Shown: positions 26,547 to 36,373, counted from the stretch's first letter. The stretch: 64,000 nt of DNA from Litchfieldia salsa (GCF_900104555.1 NZ_FNJU01000003.1:468802-532801); one strand, 5' to 3'. Made by a program: numbers and translations. Notes: generated by a model from the letters alone, not told the origin.

Positions 26547-27803
26547 TTATATTGAAGCTTCGGAGTAACCTTTTTTTCTCCTTGTGTACTTATCATTTGT
26601 GATGACTACAATTAAGAACAATAATCCCCCCACCAATCTAATGATTGATGAGATTGACATCGCAAAGCTCATACTCATCATTTCCAATAACAAAACTCCT
26701 ATTTGTGGAGCGATAAAACCAACCGCACCAAGAACAATATTATAACTGGCCAAAAATGCTGTGCGACTATGGTCTGGAGAAACACGCAGAAGTTGATTAA
26801 ACAGAAGCATAACTGTTCCAGCAACAAAAATTCCCGTAAAGAAGTTAATAAGAACCAAATAAATTAAATTTGTTGACAATATTGTTAAAATAGGTGCTAG
26901 TGCCATACCTATTCCAGCAATAAATAACATGATCGAATTTCCCCATTGTTCTGCCTTCCTTGCCCACCATTTGTAGCTTAAGATCTGTGAGATTTGATTT
27001 GCGACAGCAAACAGACTAATCCAAAATGCGGAAGCATGCGCATCATTTATTTGGTAAATCGAAAAAAGTGGCCAAGCCATTTGCCAACCAAAGTTGAAAA
27101 TGACTGCACAAATGAGAAAGGTAGTATATTGTCGTTCTACTAATAATGTTTTCAATATCTTTGAGAAAGGCTCTTTCGAATAAACCTTTTGTTCCTTTTT
27201 ATGCTCAATATGCTTAAATAAAAAATACACCTCTACTACTCCAAAGATAAATCCAAGTAAAAAAAGAACTTGATAAGGATATGCAGCATTTTGTTCAAAA
27301 AAGTTTAATGAAATCCCTGTTGAGAACGTAACAACCATGCCGACAATCGTTAAGATTTTACTTCTTTCACTAAAGAATTGGCCTCTTCTTTGATCAGGAA
27401 TTAAATCACCAATAAAAGATTGCCATGATAGAGTGGTAATGGCCGTTGGTAAATTCATAAGAGCAATCATTACTACTAAAATCCATGATTGCTCTACAAA
27501 ATTGATAAAAGGGATAAAAATTAGTAGCAAAAGAAAAAATCTCGCCATCAATAATGTGATCGCGGTAAATTTTTTCTTCGTTTCAAGTCTATTTATCCAA
27601 ATGGCTCCTGGAATCATTGCAATCATACTCATGAGTGGTGGTAGTGAGCTAAGTAAGCCAACTTGTTGATTACTTGCTCCTAGTACCCCAATTGCAAATA
27701 AGGGGATAAAGCTAGTTATAAAGCTATTCGTAATAACTGATGCTGCTCCATTCCATATACTGATTTTTTCATTATAACGGATTATCTTTGGCGAATATCC
27801 CAT
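26547..27803 (-). CDS. Major facilitator superfamily transporter
   Basis: A 418-residue protein with about 12 hydrophobic helices in two halves joined by a basic loop near residue 200 (KHIEHKKEQKVYSKEPFSK). The loop between helices 2 and 3 reads ETKKKFTAIT, in the position of the MFS A-motif. The substrate is not evident, and no regulator or enzyme is adjacent. It looks like an independent gene with its start at 27803. Confidence 0.85.
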   Translation of the reverse strand: MGYSPKIIRYNEKISIWNGAASVITNSFITSFIPLFAIGVLGASNQQVGLLSSLPPLMSMIAMIPGAIWINRLETKKKFTAITLLMARFFLLLLIFIPFINFVEQSWILVVMIALMNLPTAITTLSWQSFIGDLIPDQRRGQFFSERSKILTIVGMVVTFSTGISLNFFEQNAAYPYQVLFLLGFIFGVVEVYFLFKHIEHKKEQKVYSKEPFSKILKTLLVERQYTTFLICAVIFNFGWQMAWPLFSIYQINDAHASAFWISLFAVANQISQILSYKWWARKAEQWGNSIMLFIAGIGMALAPILTILSTNLIYLVLINFFTGIFVAGTVMLLFNQLLRVSPDHSRTAFLASYNIVLGAVGFIAPQIGVLLLEMMSMSFAMSISSIIRLVGGLLFLIVVITNDKYTRRKKGYSEASI

Positions 27804-27967
27804 CTAATCTATCCACTTCTTTCGTCCATCTTTTCGGTTTACGAAATGTATCTAGATGGAGTTTACTCCTTTCTCAGTGAACATGCAATATCTATTTTTT
27901 TATCATTAGTGAACAAATTTCTAAAATCTAAATTTATTTTAATACACTTACTAATGAAGCTATATCA

Positions 27968-28390
27968 TTATGATTTGAAGACACTTGAAATACCTTTAAC
28001 TAATCCACTTACTTGATTAACTGCACCCATCATTTGTCCTGCTGTATCCATCATTTTATTATAATCATATGTTCCATCCTCTGCTTTAAACTGAGACATG
28101 AATGACTGTATCCCTGTTGGCTGCCCAGTTGGCATTTGATTATTGACCGGGTATGGGGCTTGAAACTGTGGATACATGCCTTGCTGATTAGTCAATTGAT
28201 TGTTAAAAGGGGTCTGAAAATTACCATTTGCAAAAGGATATCCCATATTCTGCTGATTGTAATTCATTTGAGGATATTGCTGGGTTGTCATATTCGGATT
28301 CATAAAACGCTGATGTCTAGATGGATAGTGGTAATCATAGTACCCATGAGGTAATTGTTGCTTTGTATAAGTACGATTATTATTAATCAT
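27968..28390 (-). CDS. yppG: YppG-like protein
   Basis: A 140-residue protein rich in Gln, Asn, Tyr, Pro and Met over residues 1-95, of low complexity like coat proteins. A conserved C-terminal segment follows: QSFMSQFKAEDGTYDYNKMM, then a hydrophobic end. This is the YppG-like family. The start at 28388-28390 follows GGAGG. The ATG eleven codons upstream lies before that site. It is divergent from yppF, as in B. subtilis. A spore-coat association would fit the composition but is inference. Confidence 0.85.
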   Translation of the reverse strand: MINNNRTYTKQQLPHGYYDYHYPSRHQRFMNPNMTTQQYPQMNYNQQNMGYPFANGNFQTPFNNQLTNQQGMYPQFQAPYPVNNQMPTGQPTGIQSFMSQFKAEDGTYDYNKMMDTAGQMMGAVNQVSGLVKGISSVFKS

Positions 28391-28585
28391 TATATCTAAC
28401 CTCCAATAGATTTCTGGATTCACTATAGAATATGCTGAAAAATGGTGTAGGTGTGATAAACGACCATAAATAAATAGTAAAGATAAGTGTCAAACTCTGT
28501 CGGAAGTTTAAATTTTTCAAAAAATCTCGTTAAGTCTGTTTTCATGGTACGATTTTGGTAAGAAAATAATTAAGGGGGTTTTAGG

Positions 28586-28783
28586 ATGCTAATTCAGGAT
28601 CTTCGGAACACATTTATTGCAGTGAAGAAGTATGAACCCATGGATACTAATGAGTTATTAGATTTTGCCAGACAGCAATACCTATTTGGTCATCTAACCA
28701 TTCTTCAATATAGAAATGTTATTAAACTCTTAGAGAATGAAGGAGCTCGTAAACCTCAGTATGTATTAGAAGATTTATATTAA
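28586..28783 (+). CDS. yppF: YppF-like protein, 65 aa
   Basis: A small helical cytosolic protein of the YppF family (MLIQDLRNTFIAVKKYEPMD, then ELLDFARQQYLFGHLTILQYRN). AAGGGGG precedes the ATG. Position between yppG and yppE matches B. subtilis. Its function is unknown. A terminator follows at 28790. Confidence 0.88.
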   Translation: MLIQDLRNTFIAVKKYEPMDTNELLDFARQQYLFGHLTILQYRNVIKLLENEGARKPQYVLEDLY

Positions 28784-28789
28784 CTCTAG

Positions 28790-28820
28790 GATTGAGAGAG
28801 AATTACTCTCTCCTTTTTTA
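28790..28820 (+). terminator. Terminator of yppF
   Basis: AGAGAG and CTCTCT around AATTA form a hairpin followed by CCTTTTTTATTT. Confidence 0.75.
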
Positions 28821-28857
28821 TTTACATTAAGTTAAAATTATCAACGCATAAATTATA

Positions 28858-28905
28858 TAAAAAATAAGCCTGATTTTTCACCTTTTCACAAGGTTAATCA
28901 GACTT
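28858..28905 (-). terminator. Terminator of the yppD-yppE pair
   Basis: On the minus strand AAGTCTGATT pairs with AATCAGGCTT (28866-28905), followed by ATTTTTT. Confidence 0.75.
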
Positions 28906-28916
28906 GAAGTTTGTAT

Positions 28917-29270
28917 TCATTTCTCTACTATTTGATTTAGAACATATAATATAGATTGATACGTGTCCTTAAACCTTTTTTGTTTCGTGTCACGATAAAA
29001 TCCACTTACAGTGAAAGAAAGAATATGATCGTATGTTGTTTCTATTTGTATCAAGTGTAAATATTTAGGCTTTTCCTCTTTAATCCAAATAGTCGCAATG
29101 TTCTTCCATTCATCAGCTACATCCTTCACCTTATCTGCATAAGGCTTCACTACTTCAAAAAAGTCATAATTTATTGATTCATCTTCCATTAACTCAAAAT
29201 ATCGCTGATAACTTTCTTCAGTATAAAAAACTAGTTCTTTTGTATATTTTTCTAAATCATTATTATTCAT
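28917..29270 (-). CDS. yppE: YppE family protein (DUF1798)
   Basis: A 117-residue all-helical cytosolic protein typical of YppE/DUF1798 (LVFYTEESYQRYFELME and the C-terminal SILYVLNQIVEK). It has no known catalytic motif. It follows yppD by 55 bases on the same strand, in the conserved recU-yppC-yppD-yppE order. Function unknown. Confidence 0.88.
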   Translation of the reverse strand: MNNNDLEKYTKELVFYTEESYQRYFELMEDESINYDFFEVVKPYADKVKDVADEWKNIATIWIKEEKPKYLHLIQIETTYDHILSFTVSGFYRDTKQKRFKDTYQSILYVLNQIVEK

Positions 29271-29325
29271 TTTCCACTTTCACCCCTACTCATTTATGAT
29301 AGCAGAAAATTGGTAATTTGGATAA

Positions 29326-29583
29326 CTAAAAGCTTAATTTATATATGAGGGAATGACTTCTCTTCTTTTCTTCGATGGTGAATTCTTCAAATTGCTCATT
29401 TAAAGCTAAATCTAAATTTCTTAATTCAGCCGCTATAGAAGCGATCTCTTCATATTGAGAATCAAATCCTTTATTGATTTGCTCGTCTGTTTTAAATCTT
29501 AAATTTTCATCGATTTGTGAAGTAAGGCTAAGAATGCTATCAATTTCATTTATTACGTTATATTTTGAAACAAGTGAATTCAT
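29326..29583 (-). CDS. yppD: YppD-like hypothetical protein, 85 aa
   Basis: A short acidic protein predicted to be mostly helical (MNSLVSKYNVINEIDSILSLTSQ, then EEIASIAAELRNLDLALNEQFEEF). A GGGGGG ribosome site precedes the ATG. The name is given by position between yppC and yppE. I do not recognise a domain. Confidence 0.7.
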   Translation of the reverse strand: MNSLVSKYNVINEIDSILSLTSQIDENLRFKTDEQINKGFDSQYEEIASIAAELRNLDLALNEQFEEFTIEEKKRSHSLIYKLSF

Positions 29584-29779
29584 TTAAATAACCCCCCGTA
29601 TCCGTTTTATATTCTATTCTAGAAATCATTTGTACTCCCTTCACAGTTGACAAAACTAGTTTTTATTCGTCAAAGAAAGTGCATTTTTAGTCTTAGAAAC
29701 ATTTTTCGACAGCACCTTTTTTTATTTTTAAGAATGAAAAATCATTGTATGTTTACACTATTTCTAGGAGGTGGTAATA

Positions 29780-29887
29780 ATGACTAAGCAAGAGAACAAA
29801 AAGAAACAACAAACAAAACGAGGGGAAGACACTACTCCAGGATACGGTGACAAGAAATTAGATGGACCAAATCGCCCTTCAACTTAA
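29780..29887 (+). CDS. sspM: Small acid-soluble spore protein M
   Basis: A 35-residue peptide: a basic, Lys/Gln-rich N-terminus, then GYGDKKLDGPNRPST. The C-terminal DKKL-GPNRPST signature is that of SspM, a minor SASP of the B. subtilis spore core. A perfect TAGGAGGTG site precedes the ATG. Forespore expression (sigma G) is expected from the family. Its terminator lies within the 3' end of the convergent yppC gene. Confidence 0.9.
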   Translation: MTKQENKKKQQTKRGEDTTPGYGDKKLDGPNRPST

Positions 29888-29893
29888 CCTTTT

Positions 29894-29938
29894 AGAACTA
29901 CCTAAGATGTTCATTCACATTTTAGGTAGTTCTTTTTC
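29894..29938 (+). terminator. sspM terminator overlapping the end of yppC
   Basis: AGAACTACCTAA pairs perfectly with TTAGGTAGTTCT (29894-29933), followed by TTTTTC. On the other strand the same bases encode the last residues and stop codon of yppC (from 29915). Confidence 0.88.
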
Positions 29939-30967
29939 AATTTTTGCTTTTATTAAATGTTCAAATGTAATACCAAGGTGCAATTGTTGTTGTTTTTGCT
30001 GATACCATTCTGTTAAATCTATTTGGCTTTTACCAAAATCAAGCGAATGATTATACCATTTACTCTTAACAGATGAAAATGAATACCAATCTTTCATTTC
30101 CCTTTTATGATGATTGATAATCGGAAAGGTTGTTCGAAGAAAAGGAGTGTCTCTTCGCTTTGTTGGGTTCAAATACTTCTCATAATCAATTCGAGACCCG
30201 GTATGTTCTGTATTTTTCGAGAATTGATAGAACAACGGAAAGTATCTCTGATCAAACAAAAGCTGTGATAATTTTGTACCTAATTCAATACGATTTGAGA
30301 GGTTTCGAAATTCATGGACAGAATAACCATAGATTCTACCTGAACATACTGGGAACAAGACAGCGCTAAAATGAAACCAATCTTGCAGTTTAAATACCAT
30401 ACTCCTAAATACATTTTTTTTATAAAAAGGATGTTCAATTACTGGTAATTGTATGACATTTTGTTCATTGATAATTTGTGAGGTCATTAGTCGTTTTACA
30501 TCTAAATAGGTTAAAAACAGTTCCCATTCTGCCTCTATAAATCTTGATATATTAAAGGCACTAGCTAAATGAAAGTAAGATTTCCCGTTTTTTTTACTAT
30601 ATTCATACAACAATAATTGTGGATACGCATCTGAAAATATTAGCCAGTTTGCACGTTCGTATGTTAAGAAAAGCAACTCTCGATATTCCCTAGTTAAACT
30701 TTGAGGAAACCATACTCCCTCAAGATCAGCCATATTCCAACCTGCATTTCTTGATACCATACTAGCTAAAAAGGACCAGGGGATTTCTTGGTTATGAGTA
30801 AAATATCGTTCATAAGCTTTTGTCCTTGAAATATTATCTAGGTTATTTTTTTCAGTCTCCTCTGTTATATATTTTATTAATTCTATATCATAAGAAGAAT
30901 AGCACTTCGTCTTTTTCCTTCTGTAATCAATTTCGCTAATGGATTTTCTTAGTAGTCGATCTGCCAT
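29915..30967 (-). CDS. yppC: YppC family protein (DUF2515)
   Basis: A 350-residue protein of the DUF2515/YppC family, which is confined to Bacilli. Visible family segments include NISRTKAYERYFTHNQEIPWSFLASMVSRNAGWNM near residues 45-85 and many aromatic residues throughout. I start at the ATG at 30965-30967 behind GAGGAGGG; the frame upstream lacks a site. It is divergent from recU. The function is unknown; the absence of a signal peptide suggests the cytosol. Confidence 0.88.
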   Translation of the reverse strand: MADRLLRKSISEIDYRRKKTKCYSSYDIELIKYITEETEKNNLDNISRTKAYERYFTHNQEIPWSFLASMVSRNAGWNMADLEGVWFPQSLTREYRELLFLTYERANWLIFSDAYPQLLLYEYSKKNGKSYFHLASAFNISRFIEAEWELFLTYLDVKRLMTSQIINEQNVIQLPVIEHPFYKKNVFRSMVFKLQDWFHFSAVLFPVCSGRIYGYSVHEFRNLSNRIELGTKLSQLLFDQRYFPLFYQFSKNTEHTGSRIDYEKYLNPTKRRDTPFLRTTFPIINHHKREMKDWYSFSSVKSKWYNHSLDFGKSQIDLTEWYQQKQQQLHLGITFEHLIKAKIEKELPKM

Positions 30968-31133
30968 GAAATTCCCTCCTCTTCTTAGCTTTAACAAATT
31001 ATCTACAATCATGTAAGATATACAAGTAAATATGATTTCACTTAAAGAACATTTGATCTTAATAATAATTCCACCAACTGTTGTCTATTTTCTGCTATTA
31101 TAGATAATAGGTTTTTAGGAGGGATGTTTCCTA

Positions 31134-31733
31134 ATGAACGTTCGATACCCAAACGGAAAATTATATAAACAAACAGAAGCTAAGAAATCTCCTCAAGAGA
31201 AAAAACAACTATACAGTAACAGAGGGATGACACTAGAGGAAGATATTAATGAGACAAACCGTTATTATCTCGAACAACAAATAGCTGTTATACACAAGAA
31301 ACCAACACCGGTACAAATAGTTAACGTAAATTATCCCAAAAGAAGTGCAGCAGTAATTAAAGAGGCTTACTTTAAACAAGCATCAACAACTGATTATAAT
31401 GGGGTATATAAAGGAATGTACATCGATTTTGAGGCAAAGGAAACTAAAAATAAAACATCCTTCCCTCTACAAAACTTTCACAATCATCAAGTTAAACATA
31501 TGAAAGATGTCATTAGCCAAAATGGTGTTTGTTTTGTATTATTACGATTTACAAGTTTAGATGAAATCTATTATTTGGATGCTAAAAACCTTCTTTATTT
31601 TTGGGACCGACAACTTAATGGAGGTAGAAAATCAATCAAAAAGGAAGAAATAGATGAGTGTGGCCATAAAATCACCCTTGGTTATCAGCCAAGAATTGAT
31701 TATATTAATATTATTGATAAACTATACTTTTAA
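31134..31733 (+). CDS. recU: Holliday junction resolvase RecU
   Basis: A 199-residue nuclease that cuts Holliday junctions with the RuvAB motor in recombination and chromosome segregation. The nuclease core is in [26 protein letters not shown] (about 84-110), with the Asp, Glu-x-Lys arrangement of the restriction-endonuclease fold. [11 protein letters not shown] and the N-terminal [18 protein letters not shown] stretch are family signatures. The ponA gene follows after 23 bases, as in B. subtilis, where the two form an operon. Confidence 0.96.
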   Translation: MNVRYPNGKLYKQTEAKKSPQEKKQLYSNRGMTLEEDINETNRYYLEQQIAVIHKKPTPVQIVNVNYPKRSAAVIKEAYFKQASTTDYNGVYKGMYIDFEAKETKNKTSFPLQNFHNHQVKHMKDVISQNGVCFVLLRFTSLDEIYYLDAKNLLYFWDRQLNGGRKSIKKEEIDECGHKITLGYQPRIDYINIIDKLYF

Positions 31734-31756
31734 GATCGCTTTGAAAGGCAGGAAAG

Positions 31757-34294
31757 ATGATGTCTGAAAAATACAAGAGTCGTGAAGAAAGAAAAACCGC
31801 AACAAAGAATACGAAAAAACAAAAAAAGAAAAAACGAAATATACTAAAACAAATATTCTTAACCCTTATAATATTAGGAATCATTGGAATCGTAGCTGGT
31901 GCGACAACCTTCTTTGTACTAGCAAAAGATGCACCTCCTCTAGATGAAGCACTACTAAAGGATCCCTTATCTTCAAAAGTACTCGATAAAAATGGAGATA
32001 AGATTTATGAATTTGGTGTAGAGAAACGAACCTATGTGTCCATTGATGAAATCCCTGAAGATATGAAGAATGCTGTAATTGCTATTGAAGATGCGCGTTT
32101 TTATGAGCATCACGGTTTAGATATTATTCGGTTAGTTGGAGCAGTAATCGCTAACTTTCAAGAAGGTTTCGGTGCCGAGGGAGCAAGTACAATCTCTCAA
32201 CAAGTTATTAAAAACTCTTTCTTAAGTCCAGAGAAGAAATTAAAAAGAAAAGCTCAAGAACTATGGCTGGCTTTTCAATTAGAAAACAAATACTCAAAAA
32301 ATCAAATTTTAGAAATGTACTTAAATAAAATATATTATGGTGTTGGGAATACTCATGGAGTTGCTAAAGCTGCAGAGATTTATTTTGGAAAATCACTTTC
32401 CGAACTAGAACTTCATGAAGCTGCACTAATAGCTGGACTAGGTCAAAATCCTGGTATGCATAATCCTTTCACTAATCCAGATGGCGCAGAAAATCGTCGC
32501 AATGTTGTTCTTAATCAAATGGCCAATCACGGCTTCATTACAAGTGAGGAAGCTGCCACAGCAAAAATAGTTCCTTTAGAAGAATCTCTTGTAGACGCAC
32601 AACCAGAAGCACAGCCAATAGAGGCCTTCTTAGATCAGGTGAAACTTGAGATCGCTGAACTAGGTGATATAGATGTTTACACAGCAGGACTAACGATTCA
32701 TACCTCATTCGATCCTGAAGCACAAAGTTATATCGATGAGCTATTAAACTCTAACAAGGTGATAGAGTATGCTAATGATGAGGTTCAAGCAGGAATTGCC
32801 TTAACAAATACTAAAACAGGTGAAATCCTTGCTTTAGGTGGTGGCAGAAATCAATCTGAAACAAAGCGTAGAAACTTTGCTCTAGAATCTTCCAATCAGC
32901 CTGGTTCAACAATTAAACCGATTTTAGATTATGCACCTGCAATGGAATATCTAAATTGGTCCACCTATGAGCAGATTGTAGATGAACCTTATACCTACTC
33001 TGATGGTACACCGATAAATAACTATAATCAAAAACACTTAGGACAGATTTCACTTAGAACTGCTCTTGCAGATTCGCGAAATATCCCTGCTCTAAAAGCT
33101 TTGCAACAGGTCGGTTTAGAACGAGCTCGTGAATTTGCTGTGAGTCTAGGAATTCCTATGGAAGAACAAATCTTTGAACCATATGCAATTGGTGGTACAA
33201 GAAGTGGTATATCGCCTTTACAAATGGCGGGAGCTTATGGTGCATTTGGAAATGCTGGAATGTATATAAAGCCACACGCTGTAAATCGGGTTGTCTATGC
33301 TGATGATACTGAGGTAAAGACCGCACCTTCTCCTGAGGCTGTTATGAAGGATTCAACAGCATTTATGATTACAGATGTAATGAAGTCAGTTCTACTGCCT
33401 GGCGGTACAGGTCGAGCAGCCTATGTACCAGGACTGAATATTGCAGGTAAAACAGGTACAACAAATTACTCTAAAGAAGACAGAGAAAAGTATAATATCT
33501 CAAGTAAAGCTGTACCGGATTCATGGTTTAGTGGTTATACACCAAATTACTCAATTGCCATTTGGACTGGGTATGCAGATAATAAACAAGGATTAGTGGG
33601 ATCAGAACAAAAAATTCCTCAAATTTTGTTTAAAAGCCTTATTACTTATTTAACAGAAGATGAAGAAAAGCCAGACTTTGATGTTCCAAACAGTGTTGTA
33701 AAGGTAGCTGTTGAAAAAGGTTCAAACCCAGCAAAACTTGCAAGTGAATTCACACCTAAAGACCAAATTGTAAGTGAATATTTCCATAAAGGGACTGAAC
33801 CAACTCAACAATCTGATCGATATATGAAATTAGATCCGCCTACTGATATTAATATTAACTATGATGAAAATACAAATCAGATTACATTATCTTGGAGCTA
33901 TCCTAAGAATAGCGCAAATGTTTCTTTCGAAATTAGAGAATCTATTGATGAAGGAAGTTATAAAGTCATCGGAACGACAAAAGAATTAAAATATACAATA
34001 AATAACCCGATTCCTGAGGCTATTTATCGTTATGAAATTGTTGCTGTAAGTGATGAAAATAAAGAAAACAGAAGTCAAGCTGGTTTACAAGAGATTGTTA
34101 TTCCTGCAAAACCAGAGGATGAAATTGAAATCACTCCTCCGGACGGAGAAGAAGAAGAACCACAAAACGAAGATGAAAATCCAGATGATAGTGATCAGGA
34201 TGAAAATGATGATAGTAACGAAGATGGAATACCTGACATTATAGTGCCACCTGGTGGTACCAATGATGAACAAACAGGCGAAAATTCTCAATAA
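31757..34294 (+). CDS. ponA: Bifunctional penicillin-binding protein 1 (class A PBP)
   Basis: An 845-residue cell-wall synthase that polymerises and cross-links peptidoglycan. It has a basic cytoplasmic tail (1-31) and one transmembrane anchor (33-57). The GT51 glycosyltransferase has catalytic Glu111 in IEDARFYEHHG. The transpeptidase carries SxxK at 384-387 (STIK), SxN at 440-442 (SRN) and KTG at 565-567. A fibronectin type III-like segment follows (about 695-780), then an acidic, disordered, Asp/Glu-rich tail ending GGTNDEQTGENSQ. Its positioning factor GpsB is encoded at 9368-9661. A strong terminator follows. Confidence 0.96.
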   Translation: MMSEKYKSREERKTATKNTKKQKKKKRNILKQIFLTLIILGIIGIVAGATTFFVLAKDAPPLDEALLKDPLSSKVLDKNGDKIYEFGVEKRTYVSIDEIPEDMKNAVIAIEDARFYEHHGLDIIRLVGAVIANFQEGFGAEGASTISQQVIKNSFLSPEKKLKRKAQELWLAFQLENKYSKNQILEMYLNKIYYGVGNTHGVAKAAEIYFGKSLSELELHEAALIAGLGQNPGMHNPFTNPDGAENRRNVVLNQMANHGFITSEEAATAKIVPLEESLVDAQPEAQPIEAFLDQVKLEIAELGDIDVYTAGLTIHTSFDPEAQSYIDELLNSNKVIEYANDEVQAGIALTNTKTGEILALGGGRNQSETKRRNFALESSNQPGSTIKPILDYAPAMEYLNWSTYEQIVDEPYTYSDGTPINNYNQKHLGQISLRTALADSRNIPALKALQQVGLERAREFAVSLGIPMEEQIFEPYAIGGTRSGISPLQMAGAYGAFGNAGMYIKPHAVNRVVYADDTEVKTAPSPEAVMKDSTAFMITDVMKSVLLPGGTGRAAYVPGLNIAGKTGTTNYSKEDREKYNISSKAVPDSWFSGYTPNYSIAIWTGYADNKQGLVGSEQKIPQILFKSLITYLTEDEEKPDFDVPNSVVKVAVEKGSNPAKLASEFTPKDQIVSEYFHKGTEPTQQSDRYMKLDPPTDININYDENTNQITLSWSYPKNSANVSFEIRESIDEGSYKVIGTTKELKYTINNPIPEAIYRYEIVAVSDENKENRSQAGLQEIVIPAKPEDEIEITPPDGEEEEPQNEDENPDDSDQDENDDSNEDGIPDIIVPPGGTNDEQTGENSQ

Positions 34295-34331
34295 GAAAAA
34301 GCGCAAGGTGACCATCCTTGCGCTTTTTCTA
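34295..34331. terminator. Bidirectional terminator after ponA
   Basis: AAAAAGCGCAAGG pairs with CCTTGCGCTTTTT (34297-34328). It sits between convergent ponA and ypoC and has T-runs in both directions. Confidence 0.9.
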
Positions 34332-34334
34332 TTC

Positions 34335-34865
34335 CTATTTTTTTCTTAAAGCAAGCTTTTTATAGTACTGTTTTACACTTTCTTCAAAAAGTTGTGATAA
34401 CTGAATAAAAGAGTGATATTGATCTGGTTTAACGATAATAAATTCAAGACGTTCAACAGCATTGATAGGCTTATTATTAAGATTAGAAATAGATGTTTGC
34501 CAATTCTTAAGCTCTCTTACAGCCTGTCCATTTGACCAATTAAGAAACTGAACATAATAACCTAGTGCTTTTATCATTCTGGCTTTAACTTTCTTACGGT
34601 CACGTATTTTGAATAATGCATTCAGTTCTTTCTTCTCATCGTTCCATAGTTCCATTAATAGTGGGAAAAATGTAGACTGTTCCTCCCATGGCTTCAGTAC
34701 ATCTGTATGACTACTAATAAAAGCAATATCAAAGATAAATGGAGAACTCTTCAATGTTTCTTTAATATCAGGTTCAATTTTCAACAGATGGTTAGCATCA
34801 CAAGAAAAAAATAAAGGATGAAAAAAGTCTGAAGGAATCTTAAACTTTGTTTCCTGTTCCAACAC
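34335..34865 (-). CDS. ypoC: YpoC family protein
   Basis: A 176-residue cytosolic protein of the YpoC family, named from its position after nth and its length; the middle reads KEELNALFKIRDRKKVKARMIKALGYYVQFLNW. Start is a GTG (34863-34865) behind GAAGGGAAGAG, inside the end of nth with a 26-base overlap, which implies translational coupling. No catalytic motif is seen. The function is unknown. Confidence 0.85.
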   Translation of the reverse strand: MLEQETKFKIPSDFFHPLFFSCDANHLLKIEPDIKETLKSSPFIFDIAFISSHTDVLKPWEEQSTFFPLLMELWNDEKKELNALFKIRDRKKVKARMIKALGYYVQFLNWSNGQAVRELKNWQTSISNLNNKPINAVERLEFIIVKPDQYHSFIQLSQLFEESVKQYYKKLALRKK

Positions 34866-35514
34866 GCTCTCTTCCCTTCATTCTTTTCTTACCTTCTCTA
34901 CAAACATCCAATAACGGACAAATTTCACATTGAGGATTTTGTGCCTTACAATGATATCGACCGAAAAATATTAAGCGATGATGTGTAACAGACCATTCCT
35001 CTTTTGGAATTTTGCGCATAAGTGTTTTTTCAACTTCTAATACAGAATCCTTCCATTTACAAAAAGCTAATCTTTTACTGACTCTTTCTACATGTGTATC
35101 CACTGCAATTGCTGGGATATTAAAAGCTACAGACACCACAACATTCGCAGTCTTGCGACCTACTCCAGGTAGTTTTGTTAATTCATCACGATCAGTTGGC
35201 AGGATGCCTCCATAATCATCTAGCAACATTTCACATAACTTTCGTATATTTTTTGCCTTGTTTCGAAACAAGCCAATTGAACGAATGTCTTGTTGCAGTT
35301 CTTCAAGTGTTACTGCAAGATAGTCCTCTGGAGTTTTGTATTTTTGAAACAAAGATTTAGTCACCTTATTAACAAGGGCATCAGTACATTGTGCAGATAA
35401 TGAAACAGCAATTACTAATTCAAAAGGATTGCTGTGGACTAGTTCGCAATGTGCATCTGGATACATTTCACCCATTTGATCTAAGCAATATCTTATTTGA
35501 GATTTATTCAACAT
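34840..35514 (-). CDS. nth: Endonuclease III (DNA glycosylase/AP lyase)
   Basis: A 224-residue base-excision repair enzyme that removes oxidised pyrimidines and cleaves the abasic strand. The helix-hairpin-helix is LPGVGRKTANVV, with catalytic Lys121 and Asp139 in VDTHVERV. The C-terminal [4Fe-4S] loop is Cys189-x6-Cys196-x2-Cys199-x5-Cys205, exactly the classical spacing. I start at 35512-35514 (MLNKSQ) behind GGGTGAT, which matches the family N-terminus. It lies in the dnaD-nth-ypoC operon. Confidence 0.96.
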   Translation of the reverse strand: MLNKSQIRYCLDQMGEMYPDAHCELVHSNPFELVIAVSLSAQCTDALVNKVTKSLFQKYKTPEDYLAVTLEELQQDIRSIGLFRNKAKNIRKLCEMLLDDYGGILPTDRDELTKLPGVGRKTANVVVSVAFNIPAIAVDTHVERVSKRLAFCKWKDSVLEVEKTLMRKIPKEEWSVTHHRLIFFGRYHCKAQNPQCEICPLLDVCREGKKRMKGRERVGTGNKV

Positions 35515-35553
35515 ACCATCACCCATTTTTCTAAAAAACTCTTTATATTAATT

Positions 35554-36261
35554 TTATGATTCCAACCAATTATAAAAAGGAATTGCTCTTTTATATTCAT
35601 TAGTTTGTTCAGGTGCACTCTTAGGCTTTTGTTGATGTTGCCTAAACTTTTGAGAATGCTGCTGTGCCTGCTCTATTGTTCGAACCCCATTTTTCTTCCA
35701 TTCGAATAAAATCCGATCAATATAACGGAAATTTAACTTCCCAGACATAACAGACTCTCGAAGTGCTGTCTTAATTATCGATGGATCATGATGGTCTTGA
35801 TCTAACCACATTGTCAAGGTCTCGATTTCAAATGGTGATAGAGGTCGACCAAATTCCTTTTCAAAGACTGTATATAAGTCTTCTTCACCCTTTTTATTGA
35901 TCGCTTGTTCTTTTTTCATATCTTCGAATAATAACATTTGGATGATTTTATCCCATAACGGGTTTAAGGAATAACTCTCATAAATTAGACCTGTATCCTC
36001 TTGTTCCTCTTTAATAGCAAGAAAGCCTTTTTGGATAAGTTTCCTTAAGACATCTGAACAGTTTGTATCTGACAAGGTCATAATTGTTGCTAATTCTGAA
36101 GGAGTTGGAAATGAATTTCCTTTTTGCATAAAGGTCATCACCTGCAAAAGAAGAACAAATTCCTCTTCATTTAAACCTAATGATTTATATTTCACAATTA
36201 AAAGCTTAGGAATGGATATATTCCCTTCTTGAAACCACTCTATCAATTTTTCCTTATTCAT
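35554..36261 (-). CDS. dnaD: DNA replication initiation protein DnaD
   Basis: A 235-residue replication primosome protein that remodels oriC DNA and helps load helicase with DnaB and DnaI. The N-terminal winged-helix domain (about 20-100, including FPTPSELATIMTLSDTN) is followed by the DnaD-like C-terminal domain (about 125-200, FEKEFGRPLSPFEIETLTMWL) and the YxxxIL-W motif region RYIDRILFEWKKNGV. GGAGAGGTG precedes the ATG. The asnS-dnaD-nth order is conserved in Bacillus. Confidence 0.95.
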   Translation of the reverse strand: MNKEKLIEWFQEGNISIPKLLIVKYKSLGLNEEEFVLLLQVMTFMQKGNSFPTPSELATIMTLSDTNCSDVLRKLIQKGFLAIKEEQEDTGLIYESYSLNPLWDKIIQMLLFEDMKKEQAINKKGEEDLYTVFEKEFGRPLSPFEIETLTMWLDQDHHDPSIIKTALRESVMSGKLNFRYIDRILFEWKKNGVRTIEQAQQHSQKFRQHQQKPKSAPEQTNEYKRAIPFYNWLES

Positions 36262-36333
36262 AAGTAAAACACCTCTCCATTAATTATACCATGATTAGGT
36301 ATGTAATTAAGAATGAAAAAATTGGTCGAAGAT

Positions 36334-36363
36334 AAGAAAAAGATTCCCTTCTGGGAACCTTTC
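36334..36363 (-). terminator. Terminator between asnS and dnaD
   Basis: On the minus strand AAAGGTTCCC and GGGAATCTTT form a hairpin followed by TTCTTATC. It lies directly after asnS and may only attenuate read-through to dnaD. Confidence 0.7.
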
Positions 36364-36373
36364 ATTTATAAGT

